Below are positions 10,493-23,054 of a stretch of DNA of 64,000 bases, one piece after another. A program made the translations under genes and the position numbers. The stretch's first letter is position 1. Every line of letters begins with the position of its first letter. The stretch is from Neonectria sp. B-13. Lineage: Eukaryota; Ascomycota; Sordariomycetes; Hypocreales; Nectriaceae. Location: NCBI GenBank assembly GCA_002682825.1, contig NOKP01000070.1:1-64000 (forward strand). Direction: 5' to 3'. Under the pieces are notes generated by a model that saw nothing but the letters and a program-made list of their open reading frames with translations, had not been told where the DNA came from and did no database searches.

Positions 10493-11637
10493 TCACTGAA
10501 GCGCCTTTGCAACGCCCTTGAGAGCCTCCTTGACTGTCAGAGGCTTAATATCTGGGAATTGCTTGTTGATGGTCTCCTCCTCACTGAAATTCATGGCGCC
10601 GCCATCAAACAACAGCCCGAATAGTGCAGAAATCCCAAGCAAGACCTCCTTAGACACAGGAAGGAAGGGTAACGACTCGGTCACACTCGGGAGCTCGGTA
10701 ATATTCCCCTTCTCCAGCTCCTCGATACTGTCATGGACAACATTGAACTTGACACCTGTATTCCCAGCCAAATATTGGCAGAAGTCAGTAACCTTTCATT
10801 TACAAGAAGATTTAGGCGGGTGTAGAGCTGATAGGGGCTTGGATACCTTTCGCTTCTTCAGCAATCTTGACGAACTCGTTCCAAGTCACTTGATCTCCCA
10901 CGATGTAATATTCAGGCTCCCATTTTTCAAGATCCAGCACCCTATCGGCATATTTTCCCATGTCAAAGGTATGGGTGAAGGTCACAGGAGTATTTCCAGA
11001 GCCCGGAATCGCGGCCGTATTATGCGGCAGGTCGACGACGATTGTTACGGTGGGCATGTAGCTTGCATACGCTGGAGTGGAGTAGTAGTCTAAGAGGATG
11101 CCATTGTAGAACGCGGTGTATTCCAGGCTGGTCTTCTTCAGTTCGGCGATTGTCTGGGCTTTCACCGCCGTAGAAGGGACGTGCGATCCTAGTCTGTGGT
11201 CGACTGATCAACATTCGATTCACCTAATACAATAATGGTGTACTTACTCGCTCTTGAGGGGAGCAACCCAATTGCTCGCAATGAACCTCTGTGTTGACTT
11301 CGATGCTTCAGCTGCGTGAACCAAGTTCAATTCTGGGGGTGCACCCTCTGTTGGAAACGTGCTAAGGGCCGATATGACGGTATCGACGCTGTTGTCCTCT
11401 AAGACCTTTGCTAAACCTTTGATGTTGTTGTAATCGACAGCGATGATTGGAACGTTGAGTTCGCTAGCCAAGGTGTCGTCGGACTGGACTTATCAGTCTG
11501 TGATAACCAGCGGCAGTATAGTTGTCACATACCTTTCGGCTCAGGATCTTGACTTCATGTTTGCCTCTGGCGGTAATGGCTTCAACCAGCGCGCGGCCAA
11601 GGCCACCGGTTCCGCCTGCGACAGCAACGATACCCAT
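10493..11637 (-). CDS. NmrA-like / isoflavone-reductase-like Rossmann protein, 316 aa
   Basis: Atypical short-chain dehydrogenase of the NmrA family, either an NAD(P)-dependent reductase or a redox-sensing regulator. Four exons join in frame: 11533-11637, 11248-11483, 10847-11193 and 10493-10755. The introns are 49, 54 and 91 bp with donors GTATGT, GTAAGT and GTATCC; the last has a CTGAC branch point. The N-terminus MGIVAVAGGTGGLGRAL carries the GxxGxxG dinucleotide-binding turn. It continues with TVISALSTFP, RFIASNWVAPL, LEYTAFYNGILLDYY, and TFTHTFDMGKYADRVLDLEKW, followed by EFVKIAEEAKG, all typical of the fold. The length fits the family. There are no premature stops, unlike the three loci to its left. 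It is transcribed divergently from the Zn2Cys6 gene at 12280. Confidence 0.88.
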
Positions 11638-12279
11638 TTTGAGCTAGTTAGAACAGGGTAATGTGTTTTGGGGAAATAAAGTGCGATCAGTAGAGTGAGA
11701 AAACAAGAACTGCTCTGGAGGTTGAGATGGTGAAGTTGTGGTTAGGATACGCGGTGATGGGCAGCCTTTATACTTGGAGACGTGGAGGAAGCGGACTCGC
11801 CTGGCGATTCGCAAGACTATGTCTAGTTGACGGAACATTGCATTGCATTGTGTTGTTAGGCATAAAATAATGCGGTTTGTCATGCCAAAACCGTCGGACT
11901 CTTGTTTGAGTCCTTCCGATTCGAGTACAGACACGACGTCTTGCATTCAGCTCTGCCTCGGAATGACAAAGCTGGTCGCGCGCTGTAAGTGGTTCGAGGA
12001 CATGACAAAGTCGGCCCCACTTCTCGGGGTTCTCTTTGAGTCCGAGCCGAAAGACCAATGATATCCTCTGATTTCCCGGATGGCTCTCCACTTGTTGCGG
12101 ACTTCCAAAAGGCCTACTCCACCTGTCCTCCAAATCCGCAGTTCGAGTCTGGGCTCTTCTATTCCTGACCCTCCCAGCAAGCCATTTGCATTGTTTTCAA
12201 AGGGCTTCTCACAAGCGGATGGCCACCTTCGAGCGCATGTTTTTGGCGAGGTCGGCAACGAATCGACATTCTCCGAAGT
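11638..12279. promoter_or_regulatory. shared divergent promoter region (NmrA-like / Zn2Cys6)
   Basis: 642 bp between two divergent start codons. It has no supported gene; the overlapping open frames on both strands show no motif. It is likely a bidirectional regulatory region. Scattered CGG/CCG triplets occur, but no unambiguous inverted Zn2Cys6 operator was identified by eye. Confidence 0.4.
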
Positions 12280-14546
12280 ATGAACTCCACCTCCGAGACG
12301 ACAGGCGTGCAGCGAAGGCCTAGTCGCAGGACCGGACAAGTACAATATCCCTTTCGACTCTCTGGTTTGCCAACAACTAATCCCCAAGTAACAGGCATGT
12401 CATCGTTGTAGAGACTCCAAGATTAGGTGTGACGAAAAACAACCGGCCTGCTCAAACTGCATTGCCAAAAACCTGGAATGCATTCGGGACGAGAAAGGGC
12501 AGAAGTCCACCAAAGGGTTGTACATGTCCAAAACTCCGGTTTCCATGAGAGTTTTTCTTCTTTTATACTAACAAGTCATCGTAGTCTAACTCGGGGGCCA
12601 TCGTTAGAGCAACGGCTGATTCAGATAGAAACGCTGCTTCAAGCTTCAACAAGCCTGGACAACGAGAAGAATTTCAGGAATAAGCTGGAAGGCACTCCAC
12701 GACTACACAGACCTCCAGGGAAAGACTCATCTTGCAAGGGCCCTACTTCTGCCAACCTAGAATTTCCAATTGAGGCTTCAAACCTTAGCCGCAGCCACGT
12801 TGTGTCTGATGCATCTATTCATCACACCACCAGGCATGAGGTGTTCCAACATACCGAGGAAGTTTCAGTGCTTAAGATGACCGAAGAGAAAATCAACCAC
12901 CTGAAAGGGACAATATCGGATGGAGCTGACTCCAACGAATCGTTCATTCAAATGTGTCCAAAAGCCGAGTTCATTCCACTTGCGGAATGCTTTCTCGACG
13001 AGATCAACACAGTCGTACCTCTGTTTGATAGATCTCGCCTCGAGAGGCTATGCCATAAAAGTATCCCGAAAACTAGCAAAGACTGTGACGAGGCTTGTTG
13101 GGCAAATATGAATATCATCATTGCCATGACATTTCAACTGAAAGCTCTGAACAGCGATTTTATGTCGATTGCTAAGATCTCCTGGAGCTATTTCAAAAAC
13201 GCCTTCTCCGTGTACCGGAGCCTTACTGAGAATGAACCAACCCTTTGCTCTTTACAGGCCGTACTCGCAATGGCCATGTTTCTAAGTGGTACCACAGACA
13301 CCAGGACGACGACTATTCTGCTTTCCTCCGCCACCAGGATGCTGCAAACGCCTGAGCTGCATAGAAGCAACCAAGAAGTGACGGTAGGGCCCAAATTTGA
13401 GGAAATAACCCGGCTCTTTTGGGTAGCGTTTCTACTTGATACCACCACCAGCCTTCATTCTAGATCACCTTCATCGCTTTTCGAAGATGGCCTTGATATC
13501 CGTCTGAATCGAGATTATCCAAACCCGACAGGCAGCACCCTGAACTTCAAACTACGGCTCGAGCTGGCCATAATCGAGTGTCAAATACGCAGGTGCTTGT
13601 GTGTCCAGCCTGCCCTCCAAAATCCGGCTGATTCTCTACACGACCTACTGAGGCTCCAAGCCAGGTTGGAGACTTGGATGCGAAACACACCATTGCAGAC
13701 CCGCCCAGGGTGTAACGGCTCGGACGTCATTAAACCAAGAGACCTGGCCGTCACTATGCTGCATTGTGCTTTCTACAAGTGTGCCGACATGGTTGCCCGA
13801 GCTTTACAGAATTCACGTTCTGCATCCTCCCAACTCAGCCCATTCGATATGCAGAGCTTCGTTCCATCAACTCATTCAATAGAGCCAGCTCGGGCTACGA
13901 TACGTCTTTCTCATACGATGATACCTCTTTCCTATCCCGGTCTATGGTATGTTCATGAGCTCCACTGAAACTTCCACTTTCACTAATGCAACTCAAGGCA
14001 ATTTTCACAGTACCTACTAAGCTCAACCATAGCTCTTTTAGCACATGTCCTAGAATGCCCCCTAGGTGCCAACGATGACATATTTCTGATAAACTCATCT
14101 GCTGCCTTCATCCGACAAAGGCAGCAAGATGGGTGCGAGCTAAACCGCTTGTTAGCTTTTTGCGGGCTGGTAGAGCAAATTGTCGAAATAGCACAGGCAC
14201 AAGCAAAGGCTCCTTCGTGCAAGCAGCCAACTTCGCTCAAAACTGACGGAACATCACCAACTAACGGGGCCCTATCGGAATTTCTAACTCAGAAGCTAAG
14301 GGTAAGAAAACTTTGGGTTATCACCGCAGAGACCAGCTGACCGTATTGAAGACATTGGCCCTTGCATTGAAGAAGAGTGACCCTATGCAAATTGCACAAG
14401 GCCTCATGGGGAATATTCCAGCGCTCAAAAACGAAGCTTTCGGTGTCTTTTCTGTAGTGTTAGGTGATTGGGCCAAGGATCCTGACGGGACTGTCTCTAT
14501 TGCACCAGCTGCCTTAAACCCTATAACTTATGGGTTTCGGACGTGA
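12280..14546 (+). CDS. Zn2Cys6 transcription factor with fungal-specific middle homology region, about 681 aa
   Basis: Nuclear transcription regulator. Five exons are proposed: 12280-12339, 12395-12519, 12585-13946, 13998-14301 and 14352-14546. The introns are 55, 65, 51 and 50 bp; the second has a TACTAAC branch and the last a CTGAC branch. Exon 2 opens with the zinc cluster ACHRCRDSKIRCDEKQPACSNC (residues 21-42), a canonical C6 finger. A linker (SLEQRLIQIETLLQ) follows. Residues about 220-480 hold the middle homology region (FLDEINTVVPLFDRSRL, FWVAFLLDTTTSLHSRSPSS). If the last intron is not spliced, the protein stops at 14340 (629 aa). I prefer the longer form because exon 5 (ALKKSDPMQIAQGL and following) reads like coding sequence and the splice is in phase. 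No lesions are seen. It may control its divergent NmrA-like neighbour. Confidence 0.85.
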
Positions 14547-15700
14547 TAAGTAATTTCGCATGTGGATTCTGTTTCTACCCACTCGAGGGATTTGCCTACA
14601 ACTGGATATTTTAAATTTTAATTGCTTTAGTAGGTATTTAGGTGCATAGTGAATACAGAAATGCAACCGTTTTATCATTGGATTTATATCACTGTTGCAG
14701 TTTACTGTGCAAGTCGGCGACCTGTACGACCAGCAATAGACCATAGTGAAGTATTACATTTTCCTATTTTGGGTTCGTAGACTTTTGGTTTGAGTATTGC
14801 AATTTTCTAATCGGTTTGTACGCATTTACACTCTAAGACCTACATTGCTTCAGGAGAAGTCGGGAGATATCCTTGTGCTCGAACTGAGCCTATGGTATCC
14901 AACACTAGCCATGGCCAGCTATCTGTCCATATGTGAGCCTTGGGCAGTTCCCCGATATCACGACCAGGCGGTTCTCCGGCAATCCATTCGACTATGCACC
15001 GCTCTGGCGCCCACGGAATAGCACAGGGGTAGCTAACCACATCATCCCAAGTTGGTTTATCGACCGTCAGTGGCGCCTAACAGCTCCGGACTTTTGGGGC
15101 CCCCGAGTATACCAGGCCAGTTTCTCTCGATTTACAAGGTTAAGCATGTCTAATACGTTGAGCCAGAATAGCCCTAGTGGCACAGGGAGGAGCCCTTTGC
15201 CTTCCAAACAAAGCACCTACAAACCCATCCAGCATATCAGCTAGGCATGCATTATATGCCAGTAAGCCTTGCCTAACTGCTATATAGGATCCATCAAGAT
15301 ATTCTAACCCAGTGTCCCTACATCTAGAAAGAAAGCCCACTATAGTAGAGAGCATCCATGTTGCAGTTGTATACACTTATCCCATTATTGCATCTACTCC
15401 TATGAATAGTATAGCAAGTTATGCTCACTGGCTAATACATTACTATTAAAGACTAGTCCAACAGAGGTATAGCACAATATCAAAGAGTGCAGTGTGGCAG
15501 GGGCTAAAGGCCAAGTGGGCTAGCTGGTTGCTAGCAAGGGTGTAATTGGGTATGGGAGGGGGCTGCCGCAAGGAAGGTTAAGTAGGGAAGGAGGGAGAGG
15601 GTCTTTTTCTTTTCATCATCATCTTGAGAGATAAGGACTAGAGAGCTTCTTACTGCAGAGAGACGAGAGAGACAAGCTCATTAAGCTCAAAGCTTAAGCC
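14547..15700. other. intergenic transition from gene-dense DNA to AT-rich DNA
   Basis: No gene can be supported. A minus-strand open frame (15140-15376, 78 codons) is protein-like in composition but has no recognised relative and could be a transposon scrap. From about 15,250 the sequence becomes TA-rich, with a last GC-normal patch at 15,480-15,700 (purine-rich, then AGAGAGATAAGG-type sequence). Past 15,700 the composition changes sharply. Confidence 0.4.
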
Positions 15701-16639
15701 TTTACCTTTGTTTACTAAGAAAGAATTCTATAATTATATTTAAATCTTTACTTAATTCTAGGTTAAACCTCTATTTTCTATAATACTAATTATTAAACTA
15801 ACTATAGGCTTTTTTAATGCTTTACTAACATTCTTTCCTACTTTTAATTTAATAATCAACCTTATAAGATACTTTCCTATTAAAAGGTACTAAACACTAG
15901 ACTGCTAAACTATATATGTACTATCTAATGCAGCCTTAGGCTGACTGACTAAGATGCTTATGCAATGCATTTCTAAGTATCTTACTAAGGGACTATTATC
16001 TATTTGGGGTATTGTTTCTTGTTCCTTTCTGCTGCTAAAGCAGCTGCTTACTTATACCTCCTACTAACTCTTACTACATTATATATAATCAACTTTATAT
16101 TAGCTAAACTATATTAAGTCTAAGCTAGATAAGATTATATAGTACTTTAACAGTTGGTCTAGTATAGTTAATAACCCTATTCCTTTACAGCCTTAGCTAA
16201 TGCCTACTCTCTAGAGGGGAGTACTATTAGTACTTAGAGTCCTAACTATAGTATATTGCTCGCTTTATATTCAAGGGCTATTTCAGATATACCTATACTC
16301 AACTAGACTCTTTATTCTATAAGAAGACCTTTTAAAGATAACTTAACTAAAGAGAATTACTAGAATACTTACTGCTTATTATAATATTATATATAGTCTA
16401 CTTTTCAATAGATAAGTCCTTTAAGAGCTATAAGACTTTATTATTATTACTCTTAATAAAGATAGTATAAAGATCTATTATTATACTCTACTGCTAAAAG
16501 TAAGTAGAAGCTAATATTATAATAGTAAAGACTATTATACTCTTATCTATCTATAACTTTATAAGTAGAACTACTCTATTTAAAGTATAATAAACTATTT
16601 ATATTTAGCCTTTTTAGCTAGATACAATAGGTATAACTC

Positions 16640-17060
16640 AGCTTAGTGTGTTAGGGCCAGTAGACATTAAGGTCCAGATAAGATACAGGCGTCATAGTGC
16701 TTTTACTGGCTAGTGACCTCTTTCAACAATTGGTCCAAATTAGCTAGGATTAAAAGGGAGATAGAGACTGACAAAGTCTGTCAAGGAAGTAAGCAAGAAC
16801 ATCAGCATGAGCAATGAATTTGAGAGCTATGATTGTCCAGTTTTTGGCCAGATTTGAATGATTCTATTGATCTTGAGACCCTTATTGTAGTGGTCTTGAC
16901 AGTATTACGATTGCAGTCAATTTGACTGACTTTTCCCTGCCTACCGAGAAGCCGAGAGGACAGATCGTGTCTCTTCCCCTGCTGCGACCGCAGCAAAGCT
17001 GGTTGGGTGTCCAGAGCTTCGTCAGCCGTCACAGAGTCACCCCCCGCCAAACACATTAGG
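16640..17060. other. GC-normal island inside AT-rich DNA
   Basis: About 420 bp of balanced composition flanked on both sides by RIP-type DNA. The minus strand has an 84-codon open frame (16802-17056, MCLAGGDSVTADEAL...) without a recognised domain. It may be unique sequence that escaped RIP, or a fragment of a gene or element. No splice signals or promoter could be assigned. Confidence 0.3.
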
Positions 17061-18747
17061 TTAAAATAGAACTTACTATATATATATTTAAAGACTTCTA
17101 CTTAATACTAAACTATCTAATATTACTTAATATTACTAAGAAAAAGGAATAGTATTATATCTTCTAGCTATATATATACTTAATAGATTAGTATTCTATA
17201 TAAGGGTAAGGCTGCTTATAGTACTTAAAGCAAACTACTACTTTTTACTATTATATAATAAGCTATTATAGAGAATAGATTATAATTCTAAAAGCTATAA
17301 GCTTAATAACATTCTTAGCTAAAGCATTAATATTAGCTAATACTCTAGCTACCTAGCTCTTATAATAGCTCTAATATCTATAGTTAACTATTATACTTAG
17401 TATATAATGTAAGATAATAATAATCATTAATAAAAGCCTCTATAGAATTAATCTTTAGATTATATAGTAATATATTCAAACTTAGTTTCTCTAAAAGGCT
17501 ACTTTTATAATAGTTAGGTCTATCCTAAGGGTATAGGGTAGGTCTAAGGCATATAGTTTAATGATTAAGTAGATTAGAATGTTATAGTAAGCAATATAGA
17601 TTATAATAATAATGTACAAAGGTAAGTTATTATATAACTAAGTAGGAGTATTAATAGCTAAGGAGCTTAAGGCTCTTATCTAATGTACTAAATGAATGTA
17701 TATATATACGTAAGACTGATATAGTCGAATGGTATCAAATTGTATTGAATAGTACTTATTCAATGTGCATATACTTATAGTATTAAACTGTATTAAACAG
17801 AGCTCATTCAATGTATAGGTATTATACACTGTAATAGAAAGGAAAAAGTAAGTACTAAAATGATTCTGCCGATTGTAACCGCCTGATCCTAACCTAGGCT
17901 ATGATACTTATTAAGCTTAAGTAAAAGAAATATATAATTTAATATAATTATAAATAGGTAGAAATAGTAGTCTAAATAGTAGTTTTAATAGTAAAAGATA
18001 ATATATATATAATTTAATCTAATATTTATCTTTATATTAAGTAAAAAGCTTTAGCTAATTAAAAAGTATTAAATTAAAGATATATTAATCTCTATCTAAT
18101 TTTAATAGTACTAAAAGTCCTAATAATTACTAAGTCTATATAGAGCTATATTATATTCTTAATAGTAGTATTATAACTATAATATCTTATAGCTATTACT
18201 ATTTACTATAGATAATACTATCTTTAATCTTTAAGACTAAGGCTAACCTAGCTAAAAGTCTTAATAAGTAAAGTATTTAGATTTTCTTTTATAAACTTAA
18301 ATGTATTATAATATAGGTATAAATTTATCTTTAGTTTAAAATCTCTATCTTAATTATATCTTTAGTATATAAGCTTTAATAATACTATTTATAAGCTATT
18401 ACTATTAGCTATCTTATAATATCTTTAGTTTTTACTATAGTTATTCTTACTATTATAAAATAAAGCTATTAATAAGAGCTATTTCTAGTAGAAAGTCCTA
18501 AGCTAAAGTCTTTTAACTATTTTTATATATATAATAGTTAAGACTTTAATATACTTATATTTAATTATCTTAATTTATAGTATTTATTTTATTATTATAA
18601 ATAGTAATAATAACTAAAATAGAAAGTACCTTAATAAACTTATTATTAAAAAATACTATATTAATTATACTAATATTTTATTTATTATTGGTTTTTTTCT
18701 CTTATAGTCTAATCTTTTATTACTCTTAAATATAATTAATAAGAATA

Positions 18748-19770
18748 ATATTTAGATATAATAGTCCTTAATAGTATATACTTAGAGAAGGGGCTAAAGG
18801 TTAAATAATATAAAAGAAAATAGAAAAAACAATAATATAATAAGCTTAATACTTAAGCTTAAGGTAATAATAACTTAAAAAGATAAAAGTTTCTATTATA
18901 AAGTTAAAGTATAAGTTTTATTACTTTAATTAGCTAGAAAAGCTAAATCTTAGAAAAGCTAGATCTTAGAAAAGCTAGATCTTAGAAAAGCTAAACCTTA
19001 GAAAAGCTAAATCTTAGAAAAGGCTAAAACCTCTTAGGATAAAAGCCTAATCTTTATACTTTCTAAGCCTTTTATATTCTATTTAACCTTTTATATAATA
19101 TAAAGATTATATAACTAATTATATAAAATAACTATTTTCTTCTAAATTATACTATAGCCTAATAAGCTCTTACTAAGCTATATCTATAAACTCTTATATA
19201 ATCTATATAATCTATTTTAAGTAGATTTAAGTCTTATTTCTAAGCTATAAATTATAATTTAAAAGTCTAACTTATAAGATATAAAAGAGATTAAAACTAA
19301 TTAATATTCTAAGGCTAAAGAATTAATCTAATTAATAGTCTTTAGTTATTATATTCTATTATAAGATAGAATTTAATCTAATAAAGTAATAGCTTAGTAG
19401 ATTATAATAGAATAGGTCTTTCTAGAAGAGCTAGCTTTAAAGCTAGAAAGGAATAATAATACTATTAATATAAAGAAAAGGTTTATTAATAGTTTAAAGT
19501 ATAATAACTATATCTTATAGGTTATATAACTAATAAGTAATACTATACTAACTAACCTATAACTAAAGAAATAATACATTAGAAAGTAAGAGAATTTAGT
19601 TATTTTTAATATTAGCTATAAAGTGTAAAGGGATTTAGTAGAAAGAGTTCTAAGAAGCTTAATAATTGTTCTTAGTGTTAATAGATAGAAAGGGTAAAAG
19701 TTAATAATTAGGTTTAAAATCCAAAGATCTATCTTTCTATTAAGCTTAAGTAAAGGAAATATATAATTTA
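18748..19770 (+). repeat. dispersed 1-kb RIP-decayed element, copy A
   Basis: Begins with TTTAGATATAATAGTCCTTA and ends near CTTAAGTAAAGGAAATAT. It holds an internal 16-bp minisatellite (units like AAGCTAGATCTTAGAA, about 18,935-19,030). The same order of landmarks recurs at 19856 and 37107, and reversed at 40331. The content is so RIP-mutated that no transposase can be recognised. The 3' end is cut by the next copy. Confidence 0.6.
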
Positions 19771-19773
19771 GTA

Positions 19774-19855
19774 TTTAGATATAATAGTCCTTGGTAGCAT
19801 ATACCTAGAGAAGAGGCTAAAGGTTAAATAGTATAAAAGAAAATAGAAAAAACAA
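19774..19855 (+). repeat. truncated head of the 1-kb element
   Basis: About 80 bp repeating the first part of the element (TTTAGATATAATAGTCC through AAAAAACAATAGT), placed directly before the next full copy. It looks like a partial tandem duplication of the element head. Confidence 0.55.
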
Positions 19856-20975
19856 TAGTATTTAGATATAATAGTCCTTAGTAGTATACACTTAGAGAAG
19901 AGGCTAAAGGTTAAATAGTATAAAAGAAAATAGAAAAAACAATAGTATAATAGGCTTAATACCTAAGCCTAAGGCAATAATGACTTAAGAAGATAAAAGT
20001 TTCTACTATAAAGTTAAAGTATAAGTTTTACTGCCCCAATCAGCTGGAAAAGCTAGATCTTAGAAAAGCTAGATCTTGGAAAAGCTAGATCTTAGAAAAG
20101 CTAGATCTTGGAAAAGCTAGATCTTAGAAAAGCTAGACCTTGGAAAAGGCTAAAACCCCTTAGGATAAAAGCCTAGCTAATCTTTATACTTTCCAGGCTC
20201 TTTACATTCTATCCAACCTTCTAAATAATATAATAATCATACTATTAATCATACAAGATAACTACTATCCAAATCACACTATAGCCTAGTAAGCCTTTAC
20301 TAAGCTATACATATAGGCTCTTATATAACCTATATATTAAATTAAAAGAATATCTAAGCCTTATTTCTATACTACAAATTATAGCTTAAAAGTCTAGCCT
20401 AAAGTATATAAAACAGTCTATAATTAATTGCTTTAGACCTAAGAAATTAGTCTAATTAGTAGTCTTTAGCTATAATATTCTACTATAAGATAGAATCTAA
20501 CTTAATATAGTAATAGCCTAATAGATTACAATAGAATAGCTCTTTCTAGAGAGACTAGCTCTAAAGCTAAAAAGGAATAATAATATTACTACTATAGAAA
20601 AGAAGTTCCTTAAGAAGCTATATAACCCTATCTCTACCCTATAGATCATATAGTTAACAGATAATATTATTCTAACCAACCTACAGCTGAAGGAGTGATA
20701 CATTAGAAACTAAGGGAATCCTATGATTATCTCTAATATTGGCTATAAAGCTGCATAGAGGGATTTAGCGGAGGGAGTTCTAGGAAGCCTGATGGTTGTT
20801 CCTTGCATCAGTGGACTGACGATGGCTATTATAGAGGGGGCAAAAGTCAATAATTAGGTTCAAAATCCAAAGATCTATCCCCCTGTTAAGCTTAAGCAAA
20901 GGAAACACATGACTATTCAGCGCAATTGCAGATAGGCAGAAATAGTAGTCCAAACAGTAGTTTCAACAGTGATAT
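19856..20975 (+). repeat. dispersed 1-kb element, copy B (least decayed)
   Basis: Same head as copy A. The minisatellite at about 20,044-20,155 alternates AGATCTTAGAAAAGCT and AGATCTTGGAAAAGCT units. The tail CAGATAGGCAGAAATAGTAG leads into a short AGTAGT-rich end. This copy keeps more C and G than the others (for example GTGGACTGACGATGG near 20,812), so it is the best source for a consensus. A 61-codon hydrophobic open frame on the minus strand (20518-20703) recurs in other copies but is TA-rich and probably not a gene. Confidence 0.6.
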
Positions 20976-21120
20976 AATTTAGTATAATTGTAAATAAGTA
21001 GAAATAGTAGTTTAAATAGTAGTTTTAATAGTAATAGGAATAATATAAAAGTAGTATCTTTCTAAATAATCTAATTAATCTTATTATTAATTATAAGAAT
21101 AGCTTTAATAATATTAAATT

Positions 21121-21550
21121 TTGTAAAGAGCTGGCTGTAGGTCTGGCTAGAGCTATAGGCTCACTATAGGGGCTTGCTACTGTATATACTACAAGGTCCC
21201 AACTCTTTATAACCTATTGTATAGTGCGGTCTAATAACACAGCTTACTAGGATTGGTTGATCTTTTTGGCCTAATGGCTGGATTGGTCTATTGTAAGATT
21301 AGTTATACTATATTAACCCTTACAAATTTAAGACTATTAATAGCTATATTATTTATATTTTTAAGCTTAATAAAAGTGTAAGAATTGAGGTAATATACCC
21401 AACCTTCAATAGATCAATCAGCCGTTAGACTAAAAGATTAACCAATTCAAGTAAGCTAGTATTACCTGAATCGCACTATACAATTGGTTATAAGGTAGAG
21501 CGCTGCTAAGCGCTCAGCCCCTAGCCGGCCTCTAGTGCATCTCCTTACAA
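21121..21550. repeat. 430-bp TIR (MITE-like) element
   Basis: Bounded by TTGTAAAGAG at 21,121 and CTCCTTACAA at 21,541-21,550, a nearly perfect 10-bp terminal inverted repeat. The inside is a large imperfect fold-back. ACCTATTGTATAGTGCG...TTGGTTGATCTTTTTGGCC on the left is matched in reverse by GATTAACCAATTCAAG...CGCACTATACAATTGGTTATAAG on the right. The same termini and internal words bound the 183-bp elements at 35145 and 35642. No coding capacity; presumed non-autonomous DNA transposon. Target-site duplications are not clear. Confidence 0.65.
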
Positions 21551-22660
21551 AAAGGCTTATAAATATTATAGTTTCTTTAGACTATACTAATAGCTTTATA
21601 GTTATATTACTAGAGCTAATAGAAGAAGTTATAAAAAGAGAATAAGTTATTAAGAAATATATAGTATATAGATTCTAATAGTAGATTTACTAAGATAATA
21701 ACTATAGCTTAGATTAGGTTTAAATAGATTATATTCCTCTCTTATACCTATTAGTCCTATTATATCTATTATAGCTATAATAGTAGCTATTAATAGGCTA
21801 ATTAGATTCTTATAAGTTTAAACTTCTAGTCTAGCTTATATTAAATCTACTATAAGAAATAGCCTTATTAGGCTATAGTTTATACTTTAAATCCTATAAG
21901 AATTAGCTTAAAAGAAATAATTATTATTTTTAAGAACCTTTTAAGAAAGTAAATTATATACTTATCTATAGTAATAAATATACCTAGGATATAGAAAACT
22001 ATAAATATATACTATATATAGTTAAACTATATATTAACCTAGCTAAAAGTATAACTATAAAAGCTTATATTAGGATTCTTATTAATAGTTATAAAGTTAA
22101 AAATATAAAAATACTAAGATAATAGCTAGAACTAATTATAAAGTATTTATTTAATTATTAGATAAATATAGTATTAATCTTTAGGTTTAAAAGTCTTTTA
22201 ATAGTTCTTAATCTATAATTCTTTATAAATTCTTATATATATTAAGATTATAAGCTATATATAGATTTCTATAATAAAAATTAGCTTTTAAGATAATAGC
22301 TAAAATTATAGCTTTAATTTATAACTATTATCTTTATATTATTTAAGCTAGTAATTAATCTAGCTATTAGTATAATAAACCTAGCTTTTTATAAAAGAAA
22401 TAAGTAGGAATTATTAGAAAAGTAATAATAGCTTTAAAAGTAAAGCTATTATCTTAAAGATTTAGCTTAGAATAACTATTAACTTAAAGTTATAATTATA
22501 ATCTTAAACTGAATTATATATTAATTAATAAGTATTATTAGCTAACTGCTTATAGTAGCTATTATTAATATAAATAAAGCTATTATTATTATATATATTA
22601 ACTACTATTTAACTAAAGAGCTGTTAGGAATTCATAAGAATATATAGAATGAGTTATATA
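21551..22660. repeat. RIP-type AT-rich stretch
   Basis: Extremely TA-rich, with dense stops in all frames and very few CpA or TpG. No gene, RNA or defined repeat was recognised. Confidence 0.5.
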
Positions 22661-22664
22661 ATGA

Positions 22665-22760
22665 ATTGGGCAGTTCTATAGCATAGTGGTTATACGCTTG
22701 GAATCCCCCTACATAAGTAAGAGGTTATTAGTTCAAACCCAGCCAGAATCAACCTTTCTA
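22665..22760 (+). repeat. tRNA-like SINE remnant 1
   Basis: Contains an A-box-like TAGCATAGTGG and a B-box-like AGTTCAAACCC about 50 bp apart, with GGGCAGTTCTATAGC upstream. The expected T-stem and acceptor stem do not pair well, so this is a tRNA-derived element rather than a working tRNA gene. A related sequence lies 390 bp downstream. Confidence 0.45.
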
Positions 22761-23054
22761 CTAGTAGGAAGGAACCCCCCCCCTTAGGTCAATAGGGACT
22801 AGTCCAAGCAGTCATATAATACTATATTATATAGCTATAGAAAACCAACCGGCCTAGTAGTAGTATACTATTATACTGGAATTGTTTACTTATTATTGAT
22901 TTACTAATGAGTTTAAGTTATCTGTCTAAGTCTAGCAATAGGATCAATTAGAAGCATAGGGTTTTCTCTCCTTATAAAAAAGGGGTTTTCTTAGTATTTA
23001 ATTACTCCCTAGGAGATATTAGAGATATGAACTAAGCTAGATTGGGATAGGATT

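Larger units (their letters stand above)
15701..21120. repeat. RIP-type AT-rich block with decayed repeats
   Basis: Long stretches consist mainly of TA, TAG, CTA and AAT words. CpA and TpG are strikingly rare and TpA is everywhere, as expected after C-to-T RIP on both strands. Reading frames are broken by TAA and TAG at high density. Recognisable contents are copies of a dispersed 1-kb element (18748-20975), its fragments (about 17911-18000 and 20976-21035), and one GC-normal island (16640-17060). No gene is seen. The left edge of the inverted repeat visible in this window falls inside, at 18,320, only because the window ends at 64,000. Confidence 0.7.

Noticed and set aside
14797..15376. Several 65-105 codon frames on both strands
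   Set aside because: They overlap one another, lack splice or promoter support, and none resembles a known protein.
18935..19030. Possible CRISPR array in the 16-bp repeats
   Set aside because: Eukaryotic sequence; the units are contiguous without spacers and no cas-like gene is present. It is a minisatellite inside a dispersed element.
20518..20703. 61-aa hydrophobic protein conserved in all copies of the 1-kb element
   Set aside because: Its composition (Ile, Leu, Ser, Tyr) is what TA-rich RIP DNA encodes by chance, and its conservation only reflects copies of one repeat.
22665..22760. Functional tRNA gene
   Set aside because: A- and B-box-like words are present but the T-stem and acceptor stem do not pair. 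A decayed SINE fits better.
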